A stretch of 64,000 nucleotides of DNA from Porphyromonadaceae bacterium UBA4262 (GTDB taxonomy: Bacteria; Bacteroidota; Bacteroidia; Bacteroidales; Muribaculaceae), in the NCBI GenBank assembly GCA_002396085.1, contig DGWI01000037.1, positions 1 through 64,000 of the forward strand. Direction: 5' to 3'. Positions within the stretch are counted from its first letter, which is position 1, and each line of letters starts with the position of its first letter. The translations under genes and the position numbers were made by a program. Positions 1 through 7,624 of this stretch are shown piece by piece. The notes beneath the pieces were generated by a model. It saw nothing but the letters and a program-made list of their open reading frames with translations. It made no database searches and was not told the origin of the DNA.

Positions 1-54
1 CCTCGCTGAAAGCGAGCATTTGGATGCGCTACAAGGTGCTCGCTTACAGCGAGG
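1..54. repeat. Long imperfect palindrome, REP-like
   Basis: CCTCGCTG (1-8) and AAGCGAGCA (10-18) are mirrored by TGCTCGCTT (37-45) and CAGCGAGG (47-54), giving a 17-bp stem with one mismatch and an 18-nt loop. It is the first of three hairpins packed into 130 bases. No T-run follows, so a palindromic repeat unit is more likely than a terminator. The left part may extend past the window edge. Confidence 0.6.
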
Positions 55-71
55 TAGTTTGTTTATCAGTA

Positions 72-127
72 GCCGAGGGTGGAGCGAAGCGACACCCTCG
101 GTTACTTAAATTGTCGCCTTCGGCGAC
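72..127. repeat. Two further tandem hairpins, REP-like cluster
   Basis: CCGAGGGTG (73-81) pairs perfectly with CACCCTCGG (93-101). Twelve bases on, GTCGCC (113-118) pairs with GGCGAC (122-127) over a TTC loop. With the palindrome at 1-54 they form a cluster of GC-rich hairpins in otherwise AT-rich intergenic DNA, like bacterial REP/BIME repeats. Genome copy number cannot be seen from one window. Confidence 0.55.
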
Positions 128-232
128 GACATTCTATACGGTTAACAAACATATCTTATCTACTAGGGGACAACAAGTATATAGTTGCCTAAAAAAATTG
201 CATTTGTGTGGGGTGATTTAAGATTTTTTAGT

Positions 233-240
233 TACCTTTG
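233..240 (+). promoter_or_regulatory. -7 box of Bacteroidota promoter for the 278 gene
   Basis: TACCTTTG matches the Bacteroidota -7 consensus TAnnTTTG exactly and lies 37 nt before the ATG at 278, inside AT-rich DNA. I see no convincing -33 TTTG at the usual spacing. Confidence 0.7.
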
Positions 241-277
241 CAAGCGAATATTAATAATCACTAAAGTTTGAACCATT

Positions 278-1279
278 ATGAAGAAATTTTATCTCAAAAC
301 AATGGCTCTGGTGGCTTGCTTGCTGCTGGGGCTGAGCGCCACGGCGCAAGTGCAGGGTGACCTCACCGGCGAAGGAAGCGTAGACATCGCTGATGTCAAC
401 GCTGTTATCAACATGATGCTGGGCAAGACCCCACAAACTGCAGCCGGTGATGTCACGGGCGACAACAACGTCGACATCGCTGACGTGAATGCCGTCATCA
501 ACATTATGCTCGGAAAAAACAATCAAGATGAATCTATCACGACATTTACCGTCAATGGCGTGTCGTTCAAGATGGTGGCGGTCGAGGGTGGCACCTTCAC
601 TATGGGGGCCACTGCCGAGCAAGGTAACGAAGTAGACAGCAACGAGTCGCCGACCCATCTGGTGACACTCTCCAGTTACAGCATCGGCCAGACTGAGGTA
701 ACACAAGAATTGTGGTTGGCCGTGATGGACGGCAATCCCAGTTACTTCCAGGTCTCAACCGATTCGGACTACGGCTACAGTTTGCAGCGACCCGTTGAGC
801 GTGTGAGTTGGGACGCCTGCCAAGCGTTTATCACCAAACTGAACCAGATGACGGGCAAGACCTTCCGCCTGCCCACCGAGGCAGAGTGGGAGTATGCCGC
901 TCGTGGTGGCAACAAGAGCCATGGCTATAAGTATGCTGGCAGCAACACCTTGGATGACGTGGCGTGGTATTTGTCAACCATCCCCTCTCAAACGAGTGGC
1001 ACCGCTGGCTACGGCACGCAGCCCGTTGCAACCAAAGCCCCGAACGAGTTGGGTCTGTACGACATGAGCGGCAATGTGGAGGAGTGGTGCAAGGACTGGT
1101 ACGACAGTTATACTAGCGGCGCGCAGACCAACCCCACCGGCCCTGACTCGGGCTCGAACCGCGTGATCCGTGGGGGAGGCTGGGATAGCTATTACACCAG
1201 TAGCTGCCGCGTGTCACGACGAGGAGGCGGCGATACGACGTACACGAGTTTCTCCCTAGGTTTCCGCCTCGCCCTTTAG
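278..1279 (+). CDS. Secreted dockerin-like/formylglycine-generating-enzyme-like (SUMF1) protein
   Basis: A 333-residue protein with a signal peptide (about 1-24, ending TAQ). Two dockerin type I-like calcium loops follow at about residues 27-80 (DLTGEGSVDIADVN and DVTGDNNVDIADVN, each followed by a helix ending MLGK). A complete SUMF1/FGE-sulfatase fold then runs from about residue 90 (FTMGA, EVTQELW, RLPTEAEWEYAARGG, GNVEEWC, RVIRGGGW, GFRLAL). Family knowledge: true formylglycine-generating enzymes use a conserved cysteine pair near the C-terminus. Here I see single cysteines in GNVEEWC and SSCRV and not the usual pair, so a structural or binding role is as likely as sulfatase activation. 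It has its own promoter and a terminator at 1316-1347, so it is monocistronic. GldK of the type IX system shares the fold but is a lipoprotein without dockerin repeats. No sulfatase or cohesin gene is nearby. Confidence 0.85.
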   Translation: MKKFYLKTMALVACLLLGLSATAQVQGDLTGEGSVDIADVNAVINMMLGKTPQTAAGDVTGDNNVDIADVNAVINIMLGKNNQDESITTFTVNGVSFKMVAVEGGTFTMGATAEQGNEVDSNESPTHLVTLSSYSIGQTEVTQELWLAVMDGNPSYFQVSTDSDYGYSLQRPVERVSWDACQAFITKLNQMTGKTFRLPTEAEWEYAARGGNKSHGYKYAGSNTLDDVAWYLSTIPSQTSGTAGYGTQPVATKAPNELGLYDMSGNVEEWCKDWYDSYTSGAQTNPTGPDSGSNRVIRGGGWDSYYTSSCRVSRRGGGDTTYTSFSLGFRLAL

Positions 1280-1315
1280 CGTCCGCCATACCAAGACTGT
1301 TATAAGTAAATACAT

Positions 1316-1347
1316 CAATCGCTCACCCCAGCTGGGATGAGCGATTG
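1316..1347 (+). terminator. Hairpin between convergent genes
   Basis: CAATCGCTCA (1316-1325) pairs with TGAGCGATTG (1338-1347), with an inner CCC/GGG extension. It sits between the convergent FGE-like gene and glnA. The T content downstream on the plus strand is modest, and it may serve both strands. Confidence 0.65.
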
Positions 1348-1384
1348 TGTTGATGCTTCCCCCTTGGGGGCATTGAGGGAGACT

Positions 1385-2890
1385 TTACCCGCAGTGGAAA
1401 TAGCGGGTCACCAGCTTCTGCAACTCCTTGTGGTTGTCCTGGATGTCACGGCGCAGCGTGCGGTCATCCATGTCGCGCAGGCCCTTGATGATGCCATCGA
1501 TCATGGCAGGGCTGAACACGCCGTGCTCCTCAAACACCTTGCGCTGGCGCTCCAGGCAGTCGGCGCTTGCCACGCAACTGTCGGGCAGTTGTGCCAGTTG
1601 CTCCAGTCGATCCTCGTTGGCTTTGTCGTGAATGTTAACGTTGACATAGGTACGCTCGGCCACCTCCAGTGCGTCGGCCATCTCAAAGCCATGGCGGCAA
1701 GCCACGCACAGTCCGGCGATGAGTTGGTATACATCGGCGCTGCCGTCTGGCGAACGCATCTCCACTGTCTGCTTGAGCGTGGTGTCAAAGTCGGCCTGAT
1801 GCTCCAGCGGGTTGGCCTTGCTGCACATGTCCACACCACTGGTCCATCCTAGCGGCACACGCACCAGCACTGAGCGGTTGCGGTCGCCCCAGCACACGTT
1901 GGTCGGGGCCTCCTGGTGCGGCACTAGGCGGAAGTAACTCATTGGGTTCTTGTTGCCGAAGGCGGTGATTGACGGAGCCAAGTCCATCATGCCGGCTATC
2001 ATGCGGCGAGCATTGTCGCTCAACTTGCCGCCATCCAGCATCATGTTGCGGCCATCCTTGAGCATGCGCATGTGGATGTGCAAGCCCGAACCTGCCTTGC
2101 CCACGGTAATCTTGGGGGCAAAAGTCACGTCCAGCCCCATCTCGTATGCCAGGTTGCGGATGATCCACTTGGCCAGCGTCAACTGGTCGGCGGCCTGCTC
2201 GGCAGGCACGGGTAGGAACTCAATCTCGTTTTGCTCATAGACGGTGCCGTCCTGCACAAAGTTGCCCACCTCGCTGTGGCCATACTTGATCTGGCCGCCG
2301 GCCTGGGCGATATACTTCATGCACTTGGCGCGGAACTCGCCACCCTTAGCATACGGACCGCTCTCATGATAGCCTCGCTGGTCTTGGGCAGGGAACATCT
2401 CGTCGTCATTGAAGATAACATAGTACTCCAACTCGCCCATAGCGTGGAATTCCATGCCGGTCACCTCCTTGAACGCCTCGCAGGCCTTGTGCAGAGTGTG
2501 CTCGGGGCTGCTCTCCAGCGCATTGCCGTCCTTGTCGAAGTAACTGCACAGCAGGCACAGTGTCGGAATCTCGGCAAATGGGTCGACAAAGGCAGTGCTG
2601 TAACGCGGCAATACATACAAGTCGCTGCTTCCAGCCTGGATGAACGAGAACAAACTTGAGCCATCGACGCGCTCACCACAGGTGAGGATGGTTTCAAGAT
2701 AGTCCAGGTCGTTGATAACAAAGTTCAGGGTCTTGAGTTTGCCATCTCCACCAGGATACATAAAGTTGACCATCTTGATGTCGTTTTCTTCGACAAAGCG
2801 GATGAGGTCGGCACGGGTGAATTCGGCAGCAGGTTTCTGCAGGTATGCCACCACGGGGTTGGCATTGAGTCGGATTTTCTTGTTTTCCAT
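1385..2890 (-). CDS. glnA: Glutamine synthetase
   Basis: A 501-residue protein that would ligate ammonia to glutamate using ATP in the cytoplasm. The N-terminal beta-grasp part is residues 10-110. The catalytic domain shows GELEYYV (152-158, metal-binding glutamate), a middle block with NEIEF (221-225), the SGLHIHM loop (268-274, metal-binding His) and the R-rich substrate/ATP segment NRSVLVR (near 338-344). Its length fits the bacterial type I/II-like class, not the much longer GlnN (type III) also common in Bacteroidota. It is a single gene on the minus strand with a TACATTTG -7 box 46 nt before ATG. No nitrogen-regulatory partner (glnB, amtB) is adjacent. A gamma-glutamyl-polyamine synthetase is an alternative within the superfamily and cannot be excluded from sequence alone. 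Confidence 0.88.
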   Translation of the reverse strand: MENKKIRLNANPVVAYLQKPAAEFTRADLIRFVEENDIKMVNFMYPGGDGKLKTLNFVINDLDYLETILTCGERVDGSSLFSFIQAGSSDLYVLPRYSTAFVDPFAEIPTLCLLCSYFDKDGNALESSPEHTLHKACEAFKEVTGMEFHAMGELEYYVIFNDDEMFPAQDQRGYHESGPYAKGGEFRAKCMKYIAQAGGQIKYGHSEVGNFVQDGTVYEQNEIEFLPVPAEQAADQLTLAKWIIRNLAYEMGLDVTFAPKITVGKAGSGLHIHMRMLKDGRNMMLDGGKLSDNARRMIAGMMDLAPSITAFGNKNPMSYFRLVPHQEAPTNVCWGDRNRSVLVRVPLGWTSGVDMCSKANPLEHQADFDTTLKQTVEMRSPDGSADVYQLIAGLCVACRHGFEMADALEVAERTYVNVNIHDKANEDRLEQLAQLPDSCVASADCLERQRKVFEEHGVFSPAMIDGIIKGLRDMDDRTLRRDIQDNHKELQKLVTRYFHCG

Positions 2891-2936
2891 ATTATTCTCT
2901 AGGTTGTGTTAATGATAATTCATTGGAAATGGACCG

Positions 2937-2944
2937 CAAATGTA
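2937..2944 (-). promoter_or_regulatory. -7 box for glnA
   Basis: The minus-strand sequence TACATTTG (plus-strand CAAATGTA) fits TAnnTTTG and lies 46 nt upstream of the glnA ATG. Confidence 0.65.
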
Positions 2945-3190
2945 GCACATTTTCCACAAATCACCAAATTTTCACCTTATTATTATATGTTTCAAGTTTC
3001 AAAAACAGCAAACTGCTCTTGTTCAGTAGTTACGGTAGTTCAGTAGTTCTGCCGTTTGTCTTGCCCAGGCTAAATGCTGCGCGCCGCGTTGTCAGCTGCC
3101 AATCGATTTGTCGTCAAATTCACAAAAAATGTTAAATATCGACACGAAAGTGAAGATAATTCTCAATTCACAATTCTCAATTCTCAATTA
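2945..3190. other. Gene-free AT-rich spacer with short direct repeats
   Basis: No credible coding region. It contains GTTCAGTAGTT twice around 3021-3050 and a run of AATTCTCAATT-type repeats at about 3163-3190 directly in front of the rpmB leader promoter. Similar AATTCT(T/C)AATT runs precede other promoters in the window. Confidence 0.6.
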
Positions 3191-3195
3191 TTTAC

Positions 3196-3203
3196 TAATT
3201 TTG
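3196..3203 (+). promoter_or_regulatory. -7 box for the rpmB leader
   Basis: TAATTTTG matches the -7 consensus and lies 282 nt before the rpmB ATG. A start near 3208-3210 would give a leader of about 277 nt. No other plus-strand TAnnTTTG occurs between here and rpmB. Confidence 0.65.
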
Positions 3204-3208
3204 CAGCC

Positions 3209-3485
3209 GATTTCAAGGCAGGATAACCTTGACTAGCGGTTAGTCCTGTATTGTGACACATGATCGTTGAAACTTCGACACGCAGGCTATGATGCTAAGT
3301 GCCAGCGGGTAAAGCGTAGGACGATGTTGGACTCGCGACGGCGAGCCTTCCTGAAAATGACGGATTCGTGGCCCATGTGGGCCGTGGCTTCGTTCTAGAA
3401 TATTGTGCTACGGCGATGTCGAAGTGATGCCTCGCCTTGGAGTCAGATAGTTAAATAGATTAATAACAACAAAGTAGATACCAAA
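3209..3485 (+). ncRNA. Structured 5' leader upstream of rpmB-rpmG-DUF4295
   Basis: The GC-rich leader has a series of stems visible by eye. CAGGA/AACC (3219-3228) pairs with GGTT/TCCTG (3238-3248). GTTGA (3266-3270) pairs with TCGAC. CTCGC (3332-3336) pairs with GCGAG (3341-3345). GGCCC (3370-3374) pairs with GGGCC (3379-3383). There is also a 9-bp perfect long-range match, ACTTCGACA (3272-3280) with TGTCGAAGT (3417-3425), which competes with the local GTTGA/TCGAC hairpin. No long reading frame occupies it. It could be a ribosomal-protein autoregulatory leader or a separately processed small RNA. I do not recognise a known riboswitch, tmRNA, SRP or RNase P core. Confidence 0.55.
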
Positions 3486-3740
3486 ATGTCTAAAGTTTGT
3501 CAAATCACAGGCAAGAAGGCGATCACTGGCAACAATGTGTCGCACTCTAAGAGAAGAACAAAACGCAAGTTCAATGTGAACGTGTTCAACCGCAAGTTCT
3601 ACTGGCCCGAGCAGGATGTGTGGATCCGTCTGACCGTGTCGGCTGCAGGTCTGCGCAACATCAACCGCTTTGGTCTGGATGCAGCACTCAAGAAGGCTGC
3701 CGAAAAGGGACATTTAACCGAAATCAGAACTTTAGAGTAA
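3486..3740 (+). CDS. rpmB: 50S ribosomal protein L28
   Basis: An 84-residue basic protein, the size of L28 in this phylum. It opens with the family signature MSKVCQITGKK and SHSKRRTKRKFNVN, followed by the central IRLTVSAAGLRNI block. It is first in an operon with rpmG (10 nt later) and a DUF4295 gene, closed by a terminator at 4135-4172. It binds 23S rRNA in the large subunit. Expression is probably controlled through the long folded leader upstream. There is no zinc-binding CxxC pair, so it is the zinc-independent form. Confidence 0.97.
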   Translation: MSKVCQITGKKAITGNNVSHSKRRTKRKFNVNVFNRKFYWPEQDVWIRLTVSAAGLRNINRFGLDAALKKAAEKGHLTEIRTLE

Positions 3741-3750
3741 CTTAACGACT

Positions 3751-3939
3751 ATGGCAAAGAAAGCAAAAGGCGATCGCGTGCAAGTGATTCTCGAATGCAC
3801 CGAGCAGAAGGGTAGCGGAGTTCCCGGTATGTCGCGTTACATCACCACCAAGAACCGCAAGAACACTACTGAGCGTCTCGAACTCAAGAAGTACAACCCC
3901 TATCTCAAGAGAGTAACCGTTCACAAAGAAATCAAATAA
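3751..3939 (+). CDS. rpmG: 50S ribosomal protein L33
   Basis: A 62-residue basic protein with the L33 pattern MAKKAKGDRVQVILECTE, then SRYITTKNRKNT and LKKYNPYLKRV. It has only one cysteine, so it lacks the CxxC zinc pairs of the C+ paralogue. It lies 10 nt downstream of rpmB and 16 nt upstream of the DUF4295 gene, an arrangement usual in Bacteroidota. Confidence 0.97.
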   Translation: MAKKAKGDRVQVILECTEQKGSGVPGMSRYITTKNRKNTTERLELKKYNPYLKRVTVHKEIK

Positions 3940-3955
3940 TAACACATACTAGACT

Positions 3956-4105
3956 ATGGCAAAGAAAGTAGTTGCAACCCTCCAAACGGGTGAAGGTCGT
4001 AATTTCAGCAAGGTCATCAAGATGGTCCGCTCTGAAAAGACTGGTGCTTATGTGTTTGCTGAGCGCATGGTGCCCAACGACAAAGTGCAGGAGTACCTCA
4101 AATAA
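3956..4105 (+). CDS. DUF4295 family small basic protein
   Basis: A 49-residue product starting MAKKVVATLQ and ending VQEYLK, with a lysine-rich middle (FSKVIKMVRSEKTGAYVF). It matches the Bacteroidota-specific DUF4295 family, which nearly always follows rpmB-rpmG. Its size, charge and fixed linkage suggest a ribosome-associated protein. That is inference; I know no assigned function. It is last in its operon, 30 nt before a strong hairpin terminator. Confidence 0.9.
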   Translation: MAKKVVATLQTGEGRNFSKVIKMVRSEKTGAYVFAERMVPNDKVQEYLK

Positions 4106-4134
4106 TCCAAGATTATTTCTAACACTTAAATATC

Positions 4135-4172
4135 GACCGCGGCTGATGACTCATCGCCGCGGTCAATTTTTG
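4135..4172 (+). terminator. Terminator of rpmB-rpmG-DUF4295
   Basis: GACCGCGGC (4135-4143) pairs with GCCGCGGTC (4156-4164), with an inner GATGA/TCATC stem, followed by AATTTTTGG. This is a classic intrinsic terminator. Confidence 0.9.
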
Positions 4173-4227
4173 GGGACAAAGATGAAAATAATTCTCAATT
4201 CTTAATCATTAATTCTTAATTATTTGC

Positions 4228-4235
4228 TACCTTTG
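4228..4235 (+). promoter_or_regulatory. -7 box for ftsY
   Basis: TACCTTTG fits TAnnTTTG and lies 27 nt before the ftsY ATG, in AATTCTTAATT-repeat DNA directly after the preceding terminator. Confidence 0.7.
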
Positions 4236-4262
4236 TCATCTTAAACAAAAACCACCACTGAT

Positions 4263-5468
4263 ATGGCATTATTTAACATCTTCAACCGCAAGAAGAATGA
4301 GGAGCAAAATGTTGGACCTCAAGTTCAGACTACTCACACCGATGACGAGCGACAGGCCAATGAGAATACCGTCGAACAAGCGCCGGTGAAGGCCGAACAA
4401 CTTGCTGAGGAACAGACTGATGCGAGAGAGCCGGTTGAACAACCTGTTGTGACCACTGACTCGCAGGATTCACAGCCTGTTACCGAGACACCGACCGAGG
4501 AACCTAAGAAAAAAGGATTCTTCCGCTCATTCTTCAGTCGCGAAAAGAAGGAAACGCTCGATCAGGGACTTGAGAAGACCAAGCAAGGCGTGTTTGCCAA
4601 GATTGCACACGCTGTGGCCGGTAAGAGTACCATTGATGATGATGTCCTCGACAACCTGGAGGAGGTTTTTATCACGAGCGATGTCGGTGTTGACACCACG
4701 CTCAAGATCATTGACCGAATCCAGAAGCGTGTTGCCAAGGACAAGTATGTGGGCACAAGCGAACTCAATGACCTGCTATGTGACGAGATCACGCAGATGC
4801 TGGCCGACAACAACAACGTGGGCATGGAAGACTTCACTGTGCCCGACGAAAAGAAACCCTATGTCATCATGGTGGTGGGTGTCAACGGTGTGGGCAAGAC
4901 CACGACCATTGGCAAACTTGCCTATCAGTTCAAGCAGGCGGGCAACAAGGTTGTGCTCGGTGCAGCCGACACCTATCGTGCTGCTGCCGATGAGCAACTT
5001 GAGATATGGGGGCAGCGCGTTGATGTTCCCGTCATCAAGCACAAGATGGGTACCGACCCTGCCAGTGTTGCATTTGATGCTGTGGCCAGTGCCAAGGCGC
5101 AGAACGCCGATGTGGTCATCATCGACACTGCAGGCCGCCTGCACAACAATGTGGGACTCATGCGTGAGTTAACCAAGATCAAGGACGTGATGCGCAAGGT
5201 TCTGCCCGACGCTCCCCACGAAGTGCTGCTCGTGCTGGATGGCAGTACAGGGCAGAATGCCTTTGAACAGGCCAAGCAATTTGTTGCTGCCACCGAGGTC
5301 AACGCACTGGCTATCACCAAACTTGACGGAACCGCTAAGGGCGGTGTCGTCATCGGCATCAGCGACCAGTTCCAGATTCCGGTCAAGTACATCGGCCTGG
5401 GCGAAGGCATGGATCATTTGCAGGTTTTCCGTCGTGAGGAGTTTGTCCGTTCGCTCTTCGGTAAATAA
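4263..5468 (+). CDS. ftsY: Signal recognition particle receptor FtsY
   Basis: A 401-residue GTPase that docks SRP-bound ribosomes at the inner membrane. Residues 1-90 are a low-complexity acidic, Gln/Glu-rich A domain. The N domain helices follow (about 95-190). The G domain shows P-loop GVNGVGKTT (about 206), DTYRAAA, DTAGR, TKLDGTAKGG and the C-terminal GEGMDHLQVF. The length is normal for forms with an A domain. The stop is 2 nt before rimO, so they form one transcript from the promoter at 4228. The cytosolic paralogue Ffh is ruled out by the acidic N-terminus and the missing M domain. Confidence 0.97.
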   Translation: MALFNIFNRKKNEEQNVGPQVQTTHTDDERQANENTVEQAPVKAEQLAEEQTDAREPVEQPVVTTDSQDSQPVTETPTEEPKKKGFFRSFFSREKKETLDQGLEKTKQGVFAKIAHAVAGKSTIDDDVLDNLEEVFITSDVGVDTTLKIIDRIQKRVAKDKYVGTSELNDLLCDEITQMLADNNNVGMEDFTVPDEKKPYVIMVVGVNGVGKTTTIGKLAYQFKQAGNKVVLGAADTYRAAADEQLEIWGQRVDVPVIKHKMGTDPASVAFDAVASAKAQNADVVIIDTAGRLHNNVGLMRELTKIKDVMRKVLPDAPHEVLLVLDGSTGQNAFEQAKQFVAATEVNALAITKLDGTAKGGVVIGISDQFQIPVKYIGLGEGMDHLQVFRREEFVRSLFGK

Positions 5469-5470
5469 TC

Positions 5471-6763
5471 ATGCGCAAAAACAAGGTACAAGTTATCTCG
5501 TTGGGTTGTTCCAAGAACCTGGTTGATAGCGAGCATTTGTTGCGTCAATTGCAAGCGGCAGGTTTTAGCATTGAGCACAATCCCAAGCGTATTGATGCCG
5601 AAGTGGTTGTGGTAAACACCTGTGGATTCATCGCTGATGCTCAGGAGGAGTCTATCAATACCATTCTAGAGTTGGGCGAGGCCAAGCGCAAGGGACGCAT
5701 TGGTCGGCTCTACGTCATGGGGTGTCTTGCCGAGCGGTTCATGGCCGACCTGGTTGACGAACTGCCAGAGGTTGACAAGTTCTATGGCAAGTTCAGCTGG
5801 CCACAATTGCTTGACGATTTGGGCAAGGGCTATCGTGACGACCTGTCGGGAGAGCGCTTCCTCACCACACCCAAGCACTACGCTTATCTCAAGATATCTG
5901 AAGGCTGCAACCGTTTCTGTGCCTTCTGTGCCATTCCGCTCATTACTGGACGGCACAAGTCAGTGCCCATCGAGCAACTGCTTGATGAGGTGCGACATCT
6001 GGTCAAAAAGGGGGTCAAAGAGTTCAATGTCATCGCCCAGGATTTGTCGTCCTATGGTCTAGATCTCTATGGCAAGATGATGTTGCCCGATCTTATCGAC
6101 CGTATGGCTCAGATTCCCGGTGTGGAATGGATACGCCTCCACTATGGCTATCCCACTCAATTCCCTTATGACATCTTGCCTGTGATGGCGCGGCACGACA
6201 ATGTGTGCAAGTATTTGGATATCGCTTTACAGCATATAGCCGACCCGGTTTTGGACAAAATGCGTCGCCACATCACGCGTCAGGAGACGCTCGACCTGCT
6301 GGCTCGGCTGCGACATGAAGTCCCCGGCATACACATTCGCACCACGCTCATGGTGGGTTTCCCTGGCGAGGGCGAGCAAGAGTTTGAGCAACTCAAGCAA
6401 TTTGTCCGCGAGGCACGATTTGAGCGCATGGGTGCTTTTGCCTACAGCGAGGAGGTGGGCACATACGCTGCCCAGCACTATAAGGACTCTATTCCTGAAG
6501 AGGTGAAGCAACAAAGGCTGGATGAAATCATGGCCATGCAAGAAGAAATCTCACAAGAGATACAAGAAAGCAAGGTGGGGCAGACCGTTCGTGTCATCAT
6601 TGACCGCGAGGACGATGACTACTATGTCGGGCGCACCCAGTGGGACTCGCCCGAAGTCGACCCCGAGGTGCTTGTCACCAAGGACAAACCTCTCGTTGTT
6701 GGTGACTTTGCTGATGTCACCATCACACAAGCCCTTCCCTTCGAACTCATTGCAAAAGGCTAA
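5471..6763 (+). CDS. rimO: Ribosomal protein S12 methylthiotransferase RimO
   Basis: A 430-residue radical-SAM enzyme that adds a methylthio group to the conserved Asp of ribosomal protein S12. The order is: N-terminal UPF0004 domain with cluster cysteines (LGCSKN, NTCGF, MGCLAE), radical-SAM core with CNRFCAFC (CxxxCxxC) at about residue 145, and C-terminal TRAM domain (VRVIIDREDDDYYVGRT). The SEGCNRFCAFCAIP signature and the length favour RimO over the tRNA enzyme MiaB. It is translated from the ftsY mRNA (2-nt gap). Confidence 0.96.
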   Translation: MRKNKVQVISLGCSKNLVDSEHLLRQLQAAGFSIEHNPKRIDAEVVVVNTCGFIADAQEESINTILELGEAKRKGRIGRLYVMGCLAERFMADLVDELPEVDKFYGKFSWPQLLDDLGKGYRDDLSGERFLTTPKHYAYLKISEGCNRFCAFCAIPLITGRHKSVPIEQLLDEVRHLVKKGVKEFNVIAQDLSSYGLDLYGKMMLPDLIDRMAQIPGVEWIRLHYGYPTQFPYDILPVMARHDNVCKYLDIALQHIADPVLDKMRRHITRQETLDLLARLRHEVPGIHIRTTLMVGFPGEGEQEFEQLKQFVREARFERMGAFAYSEEVGTYAAQHYKDSIPEEVKQQRLDEIMAMQEEISQEIQESKVGQTVRVIIDREDDDYYVGRTQWDSPEVDPEVLVTKDKPLVVGDFADVTITQALPFELIAKG

Positions 6764-6890
6764 CTAACCATTACAAATATTTGCCGTGTCTCGGTAAGAG
6801 CAAACGCCTCTTATAACGGTTTCTTCACCAAGTATAACTTCCTGAGCCTCTGCCTCGCCCAGTAGGTCTTGCACAGTTCTTTAAAATACA

Positions 6891-6926
6891 TTGCGGGCGA
6901 TTGCCAAATCTGGCTATCGCCCGCAA
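6891..6926. terminator. Strong hairpin between convergent rimO and the barrel gene
   Basis: TTGCGGGCGAT (6891-6901) pairs perfectly with ATCGCCCGCAA (6916-6926), with an inner GCCA/TGGC stem over AATC. On the minus strand it is followed by an AT-rich stretch with TTTT. It is probably a bidirectional terminator. Confidence 0.8.
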
Positions 6927-6952
6927 CGTTGTGTTACCGGGTTGCCTGGTCT

Positions 6953-7546
6953 CTAGAACTTCCAGCCGACCAAAATGGACGGACATGCTTCGAACGAGAT
7001 TGTTGTCGCATTGGGGCCATCCACGCCTTCTTGGAAGTCGCGATAACGGATGTGATTGACAAGCAGACCAAACTCGGCACCGAGATATAAGCCCTTTACT
7101 AAGTAGTAGTTAATACCAGTTCCGACCTCAAACGAAAATTTGTAATAATCTCCATTTTCATCGGCCTCTTTCCAGTCACGGCTGGAGTGGCGGATTGCGA
7201 AACCAAGCGACGGACCGGCATACAAGTCAATCTTGCGGTGTGGGAACCAGTGCCCCTCAAAGCCCAGCGCCAGACCTGCAACTGTAGCGTGCATGGTGTT
7301 ATCGTATTCATCATCCAGCAACATGTACTGCAAGCCCAAGCCAACTCTGAGTGCCGTCTTGTCGGTGATGAAGTGACGGGCACGGATCATGCCGCCTTCT
7401 AGTCTGAAAGACTCAAAATTGTTGCCAAATGGGTTGAATCCCAGTTCGACACTGAAGTCTCCTTTTTGTGGAAGGTTGGTTTCTTCTTGTGCGACTGCTC
7501 CCAAGGTCATGCCAATCAAGGCAATCAAAAGTAAAAACTTTTTCAT
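6953..7546 (-). CDS. Outer-membrane beta-barrel (porin-like) protein
   Basis: A 197-residue protein with a signal peptide (MKKFLLLIALIGMTLGAVAQ), then alternating amphipathic strands (FSVELGFNPFG, LRVGLGLQYML, VAGLALGFEGHW, IDLYAGPSLGFAI, FSFEVGTGINYYL, LYLGAEFGLLVNH). It ends in an aromatic residue (VGWKF) as barrel proteins do, and would form an eight-strand barrel. The C-terminal Phe favours BAM-dependent insertion. Function is unknown. The 6S-like RNA terminates 42 nt upstream and no clear TAnnTTTG box lies between them, so its promoter is unresolved. Confidence 0.85.
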   Translation of the reverse strand: MKKFLLLIALIGMTLGAVAQEETNLPQKGDFSVELGFNPFGNNFESFRLEGGMIRARHFITDKTALRVGLGLQYMLLDDEYDNTMHATVAGLALGFEGHWFPHRKIDLYAGPSLGFAIRHSSRDWKEADENGDYYKFSFEVGTGINYYLVKGLYLGAEFGLLVNHIRYRDFQEGVDGPNATTISFEACPSILVGWKF

Positions 7547-7587
7547 GATAGTTTTGTTTTATTGGCCTGCAGCCCCAGAAAGCCGAT

Positions 7588-7624
7588 AATAAAACAAAGA
7601 AGCGAGGACTGCTTATGCCTCGCT
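7588..7624 (-). terminator. Intrinsic terminator of the structured RNA
   Basis: On the minus strand AGCGAGG (7624-7618), a 10-nt loop and CCTCGCT (7607-7601) are followed by TCTTTGTTTTATT, a textbook terminator. It fixes the strand of the RNA upstream. Confidence 0.88.

Noticed and set aside
278..1279. GldK/PorK of type IX secretion
   Set aside because: Shares the FGE fold, but this protein has a plain signal peptide and dockerin-like repeats and lacks a lipobox and gldLMN neighbours.
3209..3485. Known riboswitch, tmRNA, SRP RNA or RNase P at the rpmB leader
   Set aside because: None of the conserved cores (for example GAAAGTCC of RNase P, or cobalamin box) is visible, so I left it as an unknown structured leader.
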